A DNA stretch of 64,000 nucleotides from Rhodobacteraceae bacterium SB2 (lineage in GTDB: Bacteria; Pseudomonadota; Alphaproteobacteria; Rhodobacterales; Rhodobacteraceae). The notes below the pieces were generated by a model, which saw only the letters and a list, made by a program, of their open reading frames with translations, did not search any database and was not told where the DNA came from. A program made the translations under genes and the position numbers. This document shows, piece after piece, positions 53,026 through 62,513 of the stretch (the stretch's first letter is position 1; the number at the start of each line of letters is the position of its first letter). The DNA is taken from assembly GCA_001642945.1 (NCBI GenBank), contig LGRT01000018.1, forward strand, positions 347,678 to 411,677, in the 5' to 3' direction.

Positions 53026-53343
53026 GAGCCCATCCTGTTGACGCGTTTAAAGATCAAAAATTTCGTATAAGAAACAAATATAAATTAATTGAAATTTTAT
53101 CAAGGCCGCATTTGGTTAAATTTTTTAAAAGGCTTTTCTATTTTTTTTACGCGCCATCGCGTTTAAAGGTACCCTCAGTTTTGAACGCCACACCGCTCTG
53201 TAGAATTCTCAAATTGGGTAACTGCACTGCCCTTTTTTATTGAATTGCACCCGCCGCATCTCTGTGAAGCACCGAGTGAAACGCATCGCCTAAGGCCGAC
53301 GCTAAAATTCACAGCGTTTTTACAGAGGCTTTCATAGACGCTT
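53026..53343. other. Intergenic region, no gene seen
   Basis: AT-rich first half with long T and A runs (53080-53150). No hairpin with a U-tract and no ORF with a ribosome site. Confidence 0.5.
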
Positions 53344-53541
53344 TTACAGACGCGTTATCAGCTCTGCCCCCATAACGAACAGCACGAACGCCACAAGCGT
53401 GGCGCCTAGGGTCAAAAACAACTTAACATTGCCCCCCTGAGCTGCCGGAAAAGGCATTTTCTTCCCTCTTGAGCGTCTAAAAAACAAAAGCAGGACAGCA
53501 ATGACCAGAAGAATTGGAAGAAACCTTAAAACAAGCGCCAT
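53344..53541 (-). CDS. Small two-helix membrane protein
   Basis: 65 aa from ATG 53541 (CAAGGAAACATC upstream). Two transmembrane segments, residues about 3-19 (LVLRFLPILLVIAVLLLFF) and 39-60 (LFLTLGATLVAFVLFVMG), are joined by a basic loop (RRSRGKKMPF), so both ends should face the periplasm by the positive-inside rule. A longer frame to 53670 exists but lacks a good start. No known function; likely inner membrane. Confidence 0.65.
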   Translation of the reverse strand: MALVLRFLPILLVIAVLLLFFRRSRGKKMPFPAAQGGNVKLFLTLGATLVAFVLFVMGAELITRL

Positions 53542-54002
53542 GATGTTTCCTTGAGATACGAGACGTCCAGATAATAGCCAAGATAAATGGAATAAGAAAC
53601 GTGAAAACCTGTTTTCAACCGCGGCATTTTTTAACTTTTGATCCAAAATGACCAAATCAACACATCCCACGCGTTTTGTTACGGCTCCACTCGTCCGAAT
53701 GAGAACGTATATTCAAATGGCTGGCTAGCAGCGCTGCCCTCTGCGCAATGTAGGTTTTGGAAAAAATGCGCCCACTGATGAGCGCATGTACAACGCCCCC
53801 TTAAAAGTCCATGCTTGGGGACCGCGGTTTTCACCGGTGTTCGAATTTTATCAGGTAAAGGCGAAAGCCAAGGCCGGAAATCGCCGATAAAAACGAGGCG
53901 GCAGCGCGCAATCTGCGGCTGAACGGCATCTTATATTTGAAAAATGCCATGCTCTATGATGTTTTTTATTGGCAAGCACCCAACCAGCCCATAGGTAGCG
54001 GT
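53542..54002. other. Intergenic region, no gene seen
   Basis: 460 bp divergent gap between the small membrane protein and the DUF599 gene. No tRNA, repeat or riboswitch recognised. A T-loop-like GTTCGAATTTT at about 53838 is isolated and does not fold into a tRNA. A TTG start at 53937 would extend the DUF599 gene by 22 codons. Confidence 0.45.
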
Positions 54003-54698
54003 ATGACTTGGATAGATCGGCTCACATTATTTTCGCAACTTGATTTGGCAGCCGTGTCTTTGCTCTTATTTTCTTTTATCGCCATTGGCGGGCTGATCGA
54101 ATATGCGCCGCGCGCGCGCCCCTCGGTATCACAATTAATGGCAGAGCACCGGCGAAATTGGATGCAGCATATGGCCGCCCGCGATGTGCGCATTTTTGAC
54201 GCGCAAGTTTTGAATGGATTGCGTCAAGGCACTGCTTTTTTTGCCTCGACCACAATGATCGCTACGGGGGGTGCATTGGCACTGATCGGCAATGCAGATC
54301 AATTGATCGGCGTCGCTATCGACCTTAATCTAAATGCCAGCTCTCAGGTGGTTTGGGAAATCAAACTGTTGCTGCTTTTGTTTTTTCTCACCAATGCTTT
54401 TTTAAAATTTGTTTGGGCACACCGTCTGTTTGGCTATTGCGCCATATTGATGGCGGCGGTTCCAAATGACCCCAATGACCCGCTGACGCTGCCAACAGCG
54501 CGCAAAGCCAGCGAAGTGAATATTACCGGCGCCCGCAGCTATAATCGTGGTTTGCGTGCGATCTATTTCTCGCTCGCTGCTGCTGCTTGGCTGGTGGGGC
54601 CAATAGCGCTTATTGTCGCCACTTTGATCACGCTCAGCGTTTTATTACGCCGTGAATTTCTTTCCCATTCGCGTCTGGTCTTGCTAGATCAAGCTTAG
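54003..54698 (+). CDS. DUF599-family membrane protein
   Basis: 231 aa from ATG 54003 (AGGTAGCGG upstream). Four hydrophobic segments: residues about 15-35 (LAAVSLLLFSFIAIGGLIEY), 75-100 (GTAFFASTTMIATGGALALI), 120-145 (IKLLLLLFFLTNAFLKFVWAHRLFGY) and 190-220 (AAAAWLVGPIALIVATLITLSVLL). The R-rich cytosolic loop with RNWMQHMAARDVRIFDAQVLNGL is characteristic of DUF599. Function unknown; inner membrane. Confidence 0.82.
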   Translation: MTWIDRLTLFSQLDLAAVSLLLFSFIAIGGLIEYAPRARPSVSQLMAEHRRNWMQHMAARDVRIFDAQVLNGLRQGTAFFASTTMIATGGALALIGNADQLIGVAIDLNLNASSQVVWEIKLLLLLFFLTNAFLKFVWAHRLFGYCAILMAAVPNDPNDPLTLPTARKASEVNITGARSYNRGLRAIYFSLAAAAWLVGPIALIVATLITLSVLLRREFLSHSRLVLLDQA

Positions 54699-54939
54699 GG
54701 CCAACGCAAAACTGCTAAGGGGCAAAAGCATCAATTCCGTTTGATCGACCAACTGGCCTTGCATACCAATCTATGCTTCAATTTTAACTGCGGGCGAACG
54801 TCGTCCAAACACATCCAAGTTGAAACTGATAGCAACACGCTTTGCGGGGCTTGACCTGTCGAGATAGACAGCCTACCTCAGCGCTGCGCATGAGAGTCAT
54901 GGGCCGAGTCTCCGCCACCTTGATAAAACGGATTAAAAA

Positions 54940-55569
54940 ATGAACAGATTACTTCCCGGAATCGCCGCGATGGCGGCTATTGTCGTTGCCTCAAATATTT
55001 TAGTGCAGTTTTTGCTGCTCGATGGGCTTCTTACCTGGGGGGCTTTCACCTATCCGCTCGCCTTCTTGGTCACCGATTTGATAAACCGGCTCTATGGGCC
55101 TGGAGACGCGCGTAAAGTCGTATTTTCAGGGTTTGTGACAGGTATCTTCTGCTCCTTAATCGGCAGTCAAATTATGTTGCAAGGCGATGGCTATGAGTAT
55201 CCGGCGGTGGCTTTGCGCGTTGCAATTGGCTCTGGAAGTGCCTTTCTCGTGGCTCAATTGGTCGATGTGTTCATCTTTAATCGGCTGCGCAATGGCCAAT
55301 GGTGGCGCGCGCCTCTTGCGTCTACGATTGTGGGATCCATCGTGGACACCGCTTTGTTTTTTACGATTGCCTTTTCAGCAAGCGTTTCGGTTTTTTCCGA
55401 TGCGGCCAACGATGAGATCTCATGGGCTTGGGACCTTGTGCCATTGCTAACCGTTGGGAGCGACGCCCCGCTTTGGGTGTCTTTGGCCGTCGCGGATTGG
55501 ATCGTAAAATTGTCAGTTGCCCTGATAGCATTGGTTCCGTTTCGTATCCTGGCCGGCGCAAGTCGGTAG
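54940..55569 (+). CDS. Queuosine-precursor transporter (YhhQ/VUT family)
   Basis: 209 aa with about six transmembrane helices. LLLDGLLTWGAFTYPLAFLVTDLINRLYGP and the ARKVVFSGF segment are signatures of the family, as are the later DVFIFNRLRNGQWWRAPLASTIVGSIVDTALFF. E. coli YhhQ imports preQ0/preQ1 for tRNA queuosine modification. No preQ1 riboswitch was recognised upstream: the only hairpin there (CTGTC-GAGATA-GACAG, 54856-54871) lacks the A-rich tail. The ATG at 54940 has a weak ribosome site (no clear GGAG). Confidence 0.85.
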   Translation: MNRLLPGIAAMAAIVVASNILVQFLLLDGLLTWGAFTYPLAFLVTDLINRLYGPGDARKVVFSGFVTGIFCSLIGSQIMLQGDGYEYPAVALRVAIGSGSAFLVAQLVDVFIFNRLRNGQWWRAPLASTIVGSIVDTALFFTIAFSASVSVFSDAANDEISWAWDLVPLLTVGSDAPLWVSLAVADWIVKLSVALIALVPFRILAGASR

Positions 55570-55719
55570 AAAAATAAGACCGGTATCCAGCACAGGCAAC
55601 GGAGAACCTCCCTGTTTGGCGTGCATTAAATCTTTGCATGAAAAGATGGCTTTATACTGCTCTAAAAGGGATTTAATATAACGCATTCCAATGCGCCCAT
55701 TCAGAGTTAGGTTCAAAAA

Positions 55720-55959
55720 ATGCGGAAAAGAAAAGCAATCGATTTGCAACTGCCCTTTTTTCAACCTCTTTGGCGGCGCATTGGCGTGGTTGCAGCTTGC
55801 GTTTTATGGACGGGGCTCGAATTATGGGGGGATAATCAAATTTGGGCTATGCTTGCGCTCTGTCTGAGCCTTTATGCCGCCCATCAATTTTTTATCGCTT
55901 TCGATCCTCAGGAGCCTACTGAGACGTCAGATGAACACTCCAAGCAGAAGAAACCGTAA
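55720..55959 (+). CDS. Small membrane protein, Rhodobacterales-type hypothetical
   Basis: 79 aa. A basic start with LQLPFFQPLWRRI is followed by two transmembrane segments (residues about 20-37, VVAACVLWTGLELWG, and 42-60, IWAMLALCLSLYAAHQFFIAF) and a charged tail (QEPTETSDEHSKQKKP). The LPFFxPLWRR start seems familiar from small Rhodobacteraceae proteins, though I cannot name a family. Function unknown; inner membrane. Confidence 0.6.
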   Translation: MRKRKAIDLQLPFFQPLWRRIGVVAACVLWTGLELWGDNQIWAMLALCLSLYAAHQFFIAFDPQEPTETSDEHSKQKKP

Positions 55960-56614
55960 GGATTTTCTACCAGCGCATCAAACAAACTTGCATGTCATAG
56001 CTGATGCAATTGCGACAGAGTATTGAGAGCTCTGGTATATAAAAAGCATCACCGCCCCAGAATATGCCTTAGAGTTTCCCGTTAACGCGGGTGCATGACA
56101 TAACGAAAGCTGCCCGCGTCAGTTTTGGACAGTCGCGTGATATGGTCTGGGTCTCTATATGTCCTTTTCAATCCAATATCTCTTAATCATCTGCAAAAAA
56201 GGTCCTTCAGAGGCGCCTGCAAGCTGGGCATCAGCGAAGCCTGCAGCGCAACTTTTCCAAAGGATTAATTCAGCTCTCCTATTCGGGCGCGATGTTCCTT
56301 CACTGTAATGAACCCATTCGCGCCCCCTCTCCATTTAAAATGAATTGGATGTTGAACTTCCCCAAGCCACGCACACAAAACGTATTTAGCAAAACAAAAT
56401 CAACCATATAGCCAGAGATCACCAAAGGAGCTTTATTTATAATCGCGTCATTCATCCCCCCATATTATTTGAACCTAAGGAACCTGCGCTGTAATATTAG
56501 GCAATGGCTCCGTACTCAAAACCGTTTGCTTTTTCGATCAATTTTACGCCGCCTCTAAAGATGCTTTTTGCATCTTTTTTGTAAGGGTTCAGATTTAAAA
56601 ACCGTCACGCTTCT
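55960..56614. other. Intergenic region with two inverted repeats
   Basis: 655 bp without a convincing gene. ACGCGGG (56085-56091) and CCCGCGT (56113-56119) form an inverted repeat. A second hairpin at 56557-56580 looks like a plus-strand terminator and is listed separately. It might hold a small RNA or the tail of a lost gene. Confidence 0.5.
56557..56580 (+). terminator. Orphan intrinsic terminator, plus strand
   Basis: AAAGATGC (56557-56564), TTTTT, GCATCTTT (56570-56577), then TTT. An 8-bp stem with a U-tail on the plus strand, 600 bp beyond the last plus-strand gene, so its transcript is unidentified. It also lies 35 nt beyond the mtlK stop, but in that orientation it lacks a U-run. Confidence 0.55.
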
Positions 56615-58117
56615 TTAAAAGCCGCTGGAGCAATAATCCTTTATGGTTGAGCAAGCGCCATGCTTCCAGATATGCGTAAGCTTCGTGCAAAACGCATCGT
56701 GAAAACGTGGGTCTTCGGCAATATCACCGTATAAATTTGTATCACTCAACCATAGGCTTGGGCTTTCTTTTGCGCGCTTTGCCAATGCGCTTAAAAAGCT
56801 CCAATTCGGATCATTGGCGGCTATGGTCGAACCATCTTCACGTATCCCATAGCACATTCTTGCCCAAATTGCCTCAACCAGAGCAAGCCCTGCAACCGCT
56901 GTATCACTAGACAATGCCGCCCGAATTGTGGGGTGTAAAAAGCCGCTATGCCGCGCGGCGCCATCAAAAGCGACGCGCCTGACAGTATCCTTAATTTTTG
57001 GGTTAGCAAAGCGGCTGGCAACAAGGCCAACATAATCTTGTGGTTGCATGCCCGGAACTGCCGCCACGTGGGGCACAATTTCCCGGCGCTGCACTTGTTC
57101 AAAAAATGAAGATATTTCATCGTGTTGCATGCATTGATCTATGGTATTCAGACCTATTATCTCGCCCAGATTTGCCAGAATTTGATGGCCAGCATTCAAA
57201 ATTTGGATTTTCATAGATTCAAAAGTATGCACATCAGATGACATCGTTACTGAAACTTTTTCCCAGTTTGGACGCCCTGCGCAAAAATCATCTTCTATCA
57301 CCCATTGGCGAAAATTTTCGTGAGTCACGGGAACCGCATCGTCAATCCCAAGGGTTCTAACCAGCTCACATTCCAAAGGCCCCGTCGCTGGAACGATACA
57401 ATCAACCATTGAGTTTGGAAACGAACACTTCTGATCAATCCAGACAGCCAAATCAGGGTCAGAAAGGGCGGCCAAAGAAACAACAGTGCGCCGCAATATA
57501 GCACCATTGCCTTGTAAATTATCACAGCTTTGGCCGGTAAAAGGGCCCACACCAGCCTCTCGACGCAGCTTCAGGGCCGCTATCATCGCACCAAATACTG
57601 TTTTGGGGGTTTCTGGGTATTTTGCATCATGCTGAATATCTGGATGCGCCGCATCTAAAGAAGAGGATAGCGGATCGATATAATATCCGCCCTCTGTAAC
57701 GGTTAAAGACACGATACGAATATCTTCTTGTGCCATACGCGCAATTAAGTCAGCATTTCCCTCTGCGATCGGCACATAATCGATCATCGAACCAATAATC
57801 TCAGCAGATTGACCTTTTGGGTCTAGCTCAATCAGAGTTGTCAAAAAATCCTGCGCGAGTAGTTTCTGTCGTTGTTTGGAATCGAACTCACGCACGCCGG
57901 CACCGACAATTGCCCAGTCCATCGCCTCGCCCGCTTGCATCAATTGGTGAAGAAACCACGCTTGATGCGCTCTGTGAAAATTTCCCAAACCAATATGCAC
58001 GATACCGGCCTTCAGCCGCGCGCGATCATAAAGCGGCTTTTTCACATTCCCGGAAATCTTATCCAAAGTCGTATTAGAAAGTTTCAGCAAATCTTTTTCT
58101 AGCGTCGCCTTTATCAT
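56615..58117 (-). CDS. mtlK: Mannitol 2-dehydrogenase (polyol-specific long-chain dehydrogenase)
   Basis: 500 aa from ATG 58117, preferred over GTG 58129 because it overlaps the upstream stop as ATGA. The N-terminal GIVHIGLGNFHRAHQAWFLHQL, EGGYYIDP, SCDNLQGNGAILR, VTHENFRQWVIEDDF and the catalytic MKIQILNAGHQ (Lys, Asn, His) match MtlK/UxuB-type enzymes; position in the smo operon favours mannitol oxidation to fructose. The usually basic residue in the VDRI.P motif is a cysteine here (VDCIVPATG), worth noting. Last gene of the operon. Confidence 0.88.
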   Translation of the reverse strand: MIKATLEKDLLKLSNTTLDKISGNVKKPLYDRARLKAGIVHIGLGNFHRAHQAWFLHQLMQAGEAMDWAIVGAGVREFDSKQRQKLLAQDFLTTLIELDPKGQSAEIIGSMIDYVPIAEGNADLIARMAQEDIRIVSLTVTEGGYYIDPLSSSLDAAHPDIQHDAKYPETPKTVFGAMIAALKLRREAGVGPFTGQSCDNLQGNGAILRRTVVSLAALSDPDLAVWIDQKCSFPNSMVDCIVPATGPLECELVRTLGIDDAVPVTHENFRQWVIEDDFCAGRPNWEKVSVTMSSDVHTFESMKIQILNAGHQILANLGEIIGLNTIDQCMQHDEISSFFEQVQRREIVPHVAAVPGMQPQDYVGLVASRFANPKIKDTVRRVAFDGAARHSGFLHPTIRAALSSDTAVAGLALVEAIWARMCYGIREDGSTIAANDPNWSFLSALAKRAKESPSLWLSDTNLYGDIAEDPRFHDAFCTKLTHIWKHGACSTIKDYCSSGF

Positions 58118-58263
58118 CCGTTCATCCACCGCTTAAGATCTATGTCTGAACAATAAGAAACGGCATAATCGGCATAATCGCCCGCAATGGCTTTGCCACA
58201 TTTAGGAATAATTTCACCTGCCACGTCTATATTTAACGTTGAATTTTCTTCTTGTCGTCTCAT
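58114..58263 (-). CDS. 49-codon ORF at the smoS position, likely remnant of a short-chain polyol dehydrogenase
   Basis: ATG 58263 overlaps the smoK stop (ATGA) and its TGA overlaps the mtlK ATG (ATGA), so it fits exactly between the two genes. The C-terminal residues [18 protein letters not shown] can be laid over the SDR C-terminus of Rhodobacter sorbitol dehydrogenase SmoS (ADYIV...NVDGGNWMS) as I recall it. In Rhodobacter sphaeroides smoS lies between smoK and mtlK. The gene here is too short to be an SDR, so it is either an internally deleted relic that keeps coupling, or a short coupling peptide. Confidence 0.5.
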   Translation of the reverse strand: MRRQEENSTLNIDVAGEIIPKCGKAIAGDYADYAVSYCSDIDLKRWMNG

Positions 58264-59264
58264 TCAATCCGCTGTCCTTGCGCATCAAATTTATGGATAA
58301 CGTCTTCACGTGGAGAAAGGCTGATTATATCGCCATATTTGAAATTTACGTCGCCCGGCGCGCGAATGGTGATCGAGTCGGCCAGCCCTGTATCATGCAC
58401 GTGTAGGAACGTGTCCGATCCTAGATGTTCAGCTACGCCAACGGTGCCATGCCAAATACCAGCTTCAGATAAAACGTCGATATGTTCGGGACGAATTCCA
58501 ATTGTGGCAGCCCCGCGCCTCGACGCCTCCTCGCCTTGCGAAAAGTTCATCTTTGGCGATCCAATGAATCCTGCGACAAATAAATTCTTTGGTGTTTTGT
58601 ACAGCTCGAGAGGGGACCCAACCTGTTCAATGCATCCCCCTTGCAAGACAACAATCTTATCCGCCATCGTCATTGCTTCGACCTGATCATGCGTCACGTA
58701 AATCATTGTATTTTGCATGCGCTTATGCATTTCACTGATCTCAAGGCGCATTCCAACCCGTAAGGCAGCGTCAAGGTTCGATAGCGGCTCATCAAACAGA
58801 AACGCTTTGGGATTGCGCACGATCGCACGGCCGATGGCAACCCGTTGACGCTGCCCGCCGCTCAATGCCGCGGGTTTTCGATCGAGGTAATTTAACAGGT
58901 TTAGCGATTTAGCGGCGGCATTCACTTTCTCGTCAATCTCGGCTTTGCTCATCCCTTCCATTCGAAGCGGAAAGCCAATATTCTTGCGAACGCTCATATG
59001 TGGATATAAAGCATAGGATTGGAAAACCATCGCCAGACCGCGTTTAGAAGGCGAAACCGCAGTCATATCTGCGCCATCGATGTGAAGTTCACCAGAAGTA
59101 AGATCTTCCAAGCCTGCGATCATGCGCAACAGCGTAGATTTCCCGCACCCTGACGGTCCCACGAAAACCGCAAACTCACCCTCTTCAATCGTGAGGTTCA
59201 ATGGTGGAATGACCTGAGTTTCACCAAAGCTTTTGGTGACTTTATCTAATACGATTCTTCCCAT
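58260..59264 (-). CDS. smoK: Polyol ABC transporter ATP-binding protein
   Basis: 334 aa, MalK/UgpC-type. Walker [10 protein letters not shown] (residues 36-44), Q-loop [10 protein letters not shown], signature [14 protein letters not shown], Walker [13 protein letters not shown], and the H-loop YVTHDQ are intact. A C-terminal TOBE/MalK regulatory domain begins near residue 240. It powers import of mannitol/sorbitol-type polyols with the permeases encoded upstream on the same strand (59274, 60120). It overlaps the following small ORF by ATGA. Confidence 0.93.
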   Translation of the reverse strand: MGRIVLDKVTKSFGETQVIPPLNLTIEEGEFAVFVGPSGCGKSTLLRMIAGLEDLTSGELHIDGADMTAVSPSKRGLAMVFQSYALYPHMSVRKNIGFPLRMEGMSKAEIDEKVNAAAKSLNLLNYLDRKPAALSGGQRQRVAIGRAIVRNPKAFLFDEPLSNLDAALRVGMRLEISEMHKRMQNTMIYVTHDQVEAMTMADKIVVLQGGCIEQVGSPLELYKTPKNLFVAGFIGSPKMNFSQGEEASRRGAATIGIRPEHIDVLSEAGIWHGTVGVAEHLGSDTFLHVHDTGLADSITIRAPGDVNFKYGDIISLSPREDVIHKFDAQGQRIE

Positions 59265-59273
59265 GATCTTTCC

Positions 59274-60107
59274 TTATTTCACGGCGCCAAAGGTCAATCC
59301 TTTGACCAATTGTTTTTGACAAAACCACCCTAACACCACGATCGGTCCAACCGCGGCAGTTGAAACTGCAGACAAGCGGCCAAAGAATAACCCTTCAGGT
59401 GCGCGGTTCCCTTCGATGAGTTTTGAGAGCGTAGCCGCATCGATCGTTGTCAGCCGGACGGTCCAATAGGCTTCATTCCAGCAAAAAATAAAAATCAACA
59501 AAGCAGTTGAGACAATACCCCCCCAAGCCAGCGGCACCAATATCTCTTTAATTTCACCCCAGGTGTTCACACCATCCATCTGGCCTGCTTCGATGATATC
59601 CTTAGGGATTTCTTTGAAATATGTGAACAGCATCCAGATCGCTAAGGGCAGGTTGATCAAACTGACTACGGTGATAACCAAAATATGCGTGTCATAAAGC
59701 CCCAGCCCTTTGGCCAAGAAAATCATCGGGTAAAGAACAGCCGCGGCAGGTAACATCTTTGTTGATAGCATCCACATCAACACATCTTTTGTCGCCTTAC
59801 TTGGATTAAACGCCATCGCATAGGCGGCAGGGATTCCGACAATAAGATTAAAAAACGTAGCGGAAATCGCAGTGATTGCCGAATTTTGAGCAAATCGCCA
59901 ATAATCATAGTTTTCCGTCATATTTAGATAATTCTCTAGCGTCGGCGTGAAGAACAGTAAAAACGCTGGCTTCACCGCATCTGCATCGGTTTTAAAGCTC
60001 GTTAAAACCATCCAAAAGATTGGGAAAAAGAAGAAAAGCCCGACACACCACGCTAAGACAGGGCGCGCAAATTTTGCAAATTTTGAGGTTTGTGCAACAA
60101 TTGCCAT
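59274..60107 (-). CDS. smoG: Polyol ABC transporter permease (MalG type)
   Basis: 277 aa, six transmembrane helices. The EAA loop (QMDGVNTWGEIKEILVPLAWGGI) that contacts the ATPase is present near residues 180-200, followed by LIFIFCWNEAYWTVRLT, which is close to other polyol permeases. It forms the membrane channel together with SmoF. It starts 12 nt after the smoF stop. Confidence 0.92.
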   Translation of the reverse strand: MAIVAQTSKFAKFARPVLAWCVGLFFFFPIFWMVLTSFKTDADAVKPAFLLFFTPTLENYLNMTENYDYWRFAQNSAITAISATFFNLIVGIPAAYAMAFNPSKATKDVLMWMLSTKMLPAAAVLYPMIFLAKGLGLYDTHILVITVVSLINLPLAIWMLFTYFKEIPKDIIEAGQMDGVNTWGEIKEILVPLAWGGIVSTALLIFIFCWNEAYWTVRLTTIDAATLSKLIEGNRAPEGLFFGRLSAVSTAAVGPIVVLGWFCQKQLVKGLTFGAVK

Positions 60108-60119
60108 TATTCTATCCCC

Positions 60120-61058
60120 TCATTCCATCAAGGTTTTGCCAAGCATCCGAAGCAGGAATATCGCAACTATATTCGCCAAAATAACCGCAATAATGCCGGT
60201 GGCGCTGGCAGCGCCGATGTTGTTATTCGCAAATTCACCGATCAAATAAGGCAGGTTTTTATTGCCATTCCCGCGGCTGACAATCTCAATTTCAGCGTAG
60301 AGAGATAAGTGAAAAATCGCCTGAATCATCACCACAATTGCGATTGGCCGGCCCAGATGCGGCAAAGTTAGAAACCGAAATTGCGACCACGCACCCGCAC
60401 CATCCAATATGGCGGCTTCCTTTTGCTGTATGTCCTCAGATTGCAGCGACGTCATAAAGATAAGCACTGCGAAAGGGGTCCACTGCCAGGTCACCATCAT
60501 AATTACTGCATAGGCAGATGTTTGCGTTGCGCGGAAGGAAATCGGCTCAAACTCAGGCCAAAGTGAAAAGAAATTGCCCAGCAGAGGTGTATTTTGCAAA
60601 TTTTCAATAAGCTGATTTAAGCCCTCTATGGCGAGCCCTTGCAAACCGAGCACAGGATCAAGGATCATGTTAATCCACAAAACCGCATTCACGGCCGGCA
60701 TCACGAAAAATGGCGAAATTAGAAGAACCCGAACGATACCTTGGCCCGGAAATGACTTGTTGATCAAAACTGCGATGAACACGCCCAGCACCACTGTGAG
60801 TATGATAATGCTGCATACGATGAGAAGGCTGTTCTGAATTGCCAACAAGAAATCTTTGTTATTCAAAACAAATTCATAATTTCCAAATCCACGCCAGTTA
60901 CTGATCGCTGGTTTTGTCCATTCGGGGCGGCGCAAACTGTTCAACACATATCGAATGAATGAAAAATACAGCGTCATAGAAAGCGGCACCAGCATCCAAA
61001 CGAGAAGGAGCAGCACTGCGGGCGTCTGGAGTAGGCGTGGAAGGCTTCGATCTGACAT
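60120..61058 (-). CDS. smoF: Polyol ABC transporter permease (MalF type)
   Basis: 312 aa with six main helices. The EAA loop (EAAILDGAGAWSQFRFLTLPHLGRP) lies near residue 215, and the N-terminal LLLLVWMLVPLSMTLYFSFIRYVLN is typical of MalF-type sugar permeases of alphaproteobacteria. It partners with SmoG. A 139-bp gap with a perfect 16-bp hairpin separates it from the binding protein gene. Confidence 0.92.
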   Translation of the reverse strand: MSDRSLPRLLQTPAVLLLLVWMLVPLSMTLYFSFIRYVLNSLRRPEWTKPAISNWRGFGNYEFVLNNKDFLLAIQNSLLIVCSIIILTVVLGVFIAVLINKSFPGQGIVRVLLISPFFVMPAVNAVLWINMILDPVLGLQGLAIEGLNQLIENLQNTPLLGNFFSLWPEFEPISFRATQTSAYAVIMMVTWQWTPFAVLIFMTSLQSEDIQQKEAAILDGAGAWSQFRFLTLPHLGRPIAIVVMIQAIFHLSLYAEIEIVSRGNGNKNLPYLIGEFANNNIGAASATGIIAVILANIVAIFLLRMLGKTLME

Positions 61059-61143
61059 TATACTCTGTCCATTATTGATAGAACCCAGCGTAGTACTTCA
61101 AAGAAGCTCTCATTGCTTGCTTTTTATAAAAGCCATCTGGAAA

Positions 61144-61180
61144 AAATTGGGGCTCAGATGGATTATCTGAGCCCCAATTT
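61144..61180 (-). terminator. Long perfect hairpin between smoE and smoF
   Basis: Minus strand: AAATTGGGGCTCAGAT (61180-61165 side) pairs perfectly over 16 bp with ATCTGAGCCCCAATTT across a 5-nt loop, followed by TTTTTT in that orientation (A run at 61141-61146). It lies 18 nt after the smoE stop. It should partly terminate or protect the 3' end, giving more binding protein than permease, parallel to the hairpin at 1821-1840. Confidence 0.85.
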
Positions 61181-61197
61181 CACTTTCGGGAGAAAGT

Positions 61198-62481
61198 TTA
61201 GTTATAGCCCGCTTCTGACATGATCGCTTCAGCTGCTGCTTGTGAGGCTGCAAGCGCGTCTTGCACGGATTTCGCACCTGATAACGCTGCCGCCATTTCC
61301 TGCGCAACCGCGCTGCCCACTTCTGGGAATTCTGGAATTGCTGCAAACTGAACACCAACATAGGGTTTCAGATCTGTCGCCGCAGGCGCCGCGGATTCAA
61401 TCGCCGCCATTTCCGCTGCTGCAAAACCTGCAACGGCTTGGAATTCTGACAATGCATAAGTTGAAGCCCGTTGACCTGTTGGAACAGATCCCCAACCGAA
61501 ATCTGGATGGTTACCTACGGCCTGAACATAGTCTTTGGACGTTGCCCATTCGATGAAAGCTTTTGCAGCATCAGCATTGGGTGATCCCGCTGGAACTGCC
61601 ATCGCCCACGCCCATAGCCAGTTTGCACCAACAGGGTTACCCGCGTTTGGTGATTGTGCATATGCAACACCGTCAGCTGTTAAGAATGAGGCCGCTATTG
61701 TCGCATCAATCCACATGCCACATTTGCCTTCGTTATAAAGCGCAAGGATTTCGTTGAATGAATTTCCTTCTGAACCAGGAGGTCCATAATTCCCCAATAG
61801 ATCTACATAGAAGTTGATCGCTTCTTCCCAAGCGGCTGTATCGATTGTTGGACGCATATCTGCGTCAAACCAGGCACCGCCGAATGAATTCACAACAGTT
61901 GTGATGAAGGCCATGTTGTCACCCCAACCTGGCTTACCACGCAGGCAGGCGCCATAGACGCCATTGTCTGGATCATGCATTGCGGCCGCTGCACCTTTGA
62001 TATTCGCCCACGAATCGTTATCACGAACCACAACACCAGCGGCATCCGTCAAATCTTTGCGATACATGACCATCGAAGATTCACCATAGAATGGAGCTGC
62101 ATACATCGTACCCTCATGCGACAAGCCCGCGCGGATCGCCGGCAAAATATCGTCCATGTCATAATCTGCGCCAAAGTTAAGCGCTTCAATCCAACCCGCC
62201 GCACCCCAGATTGGTGCTTCTTGCATACCGATATTAATGATGTCGTATTGACCGCCACCAGTTGCGGTATCTGATGTCACTTGCTCGCGCAGAACGCCTT
62301 CCTCCAGCGCCACCCAGTTCAGTGATACGCCTGTTTCCGCTGTGTAGGCTTCTGCAACTTTTTGCATGTTGATCATGTGACCGTTGTTCACGATCGCGAT
62401 TGTCAGTGAGTCTGCAGCGTAAGCCCCGCCAGCCATCATGGCCACCGCGCTTACCGCAAACAGTGATTTCTTAAAAGACAT
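61198..62481 (-). CDS. smoE: Polyol ABC transporter periplasmic binding protein
   Basis: 427 aa. The signal peptide (residues 1-22, ending GGAYA) precedes a family-1 solute-binding domain: TIAIVNNGHMINMQKVAEAY, VTSDTATGGGQYDIINIGM, APFYGESSMVMYRKDL, WADANDPNWSFL-like helices, and SVPTGQRASTYALSEFQ. It binds a polyol (sorbitol/mannitol) in the periplasm. AGGGAGG lies just before the ATG. First gene of the operon, under the putative operator at 62551-62564. Confidence 0.92.
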   Translation of the reverse strand: MSFKKSLFAVSAVAMMAGGAYAADSLTIAIVNNGHMINMQKVAEAYTAETGVSLNWVALEEGVLREQVTSDTATGGGQYDIINIGMQEAPIWGAAGWIEALNFGADYDMDDILPAIRAGLSHEGTMYAAPFYGESSMVMYRKDLTDAAGVVVRDNDSWANIKGAAAAMHDPDNGVYGACLRGKPGWGDNMAFITTVVNSFGGAWFDADMRPTIDTAAWEEAINFYVDLLGNYGPPGSEGNSFNEILALYNEGKCGMWIDATIAASFLTADGVAYAQSPNAGNPVGANWLWAWAMAVPAGSPNADAAKAFIEWATSKDYVQAVGNHPDFGWGSVPTGQRASTYALSEFQAVAGFAAAEMAAIESAAPAATDLKPYVGVQFAAIPEFPEVGSAVAQEMAAALSGAKSVQDALAASQAAAEAIMSEAGYN

Positions 62482-62513
62482 CCTGGAACCTCCCTAATTG
62501 GATGATGCTCGAC

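Noticed and set aside
53820..53860. T-loop-like sequence suggesting a tRNA
   Set aside because: No acceptor, D or anticodon stems can be formed around it. No tRNA or rRNA gene was recognised anywhere in the window.
54839..54939. Possible preQ1 riboswitch before the queuosine-precursor transporter
   Set aside because: Only one short hairpin (CTGTC/GACAG) is present, without the A-rich 3' tail or pseudoknot partner of known preQ1 classes.
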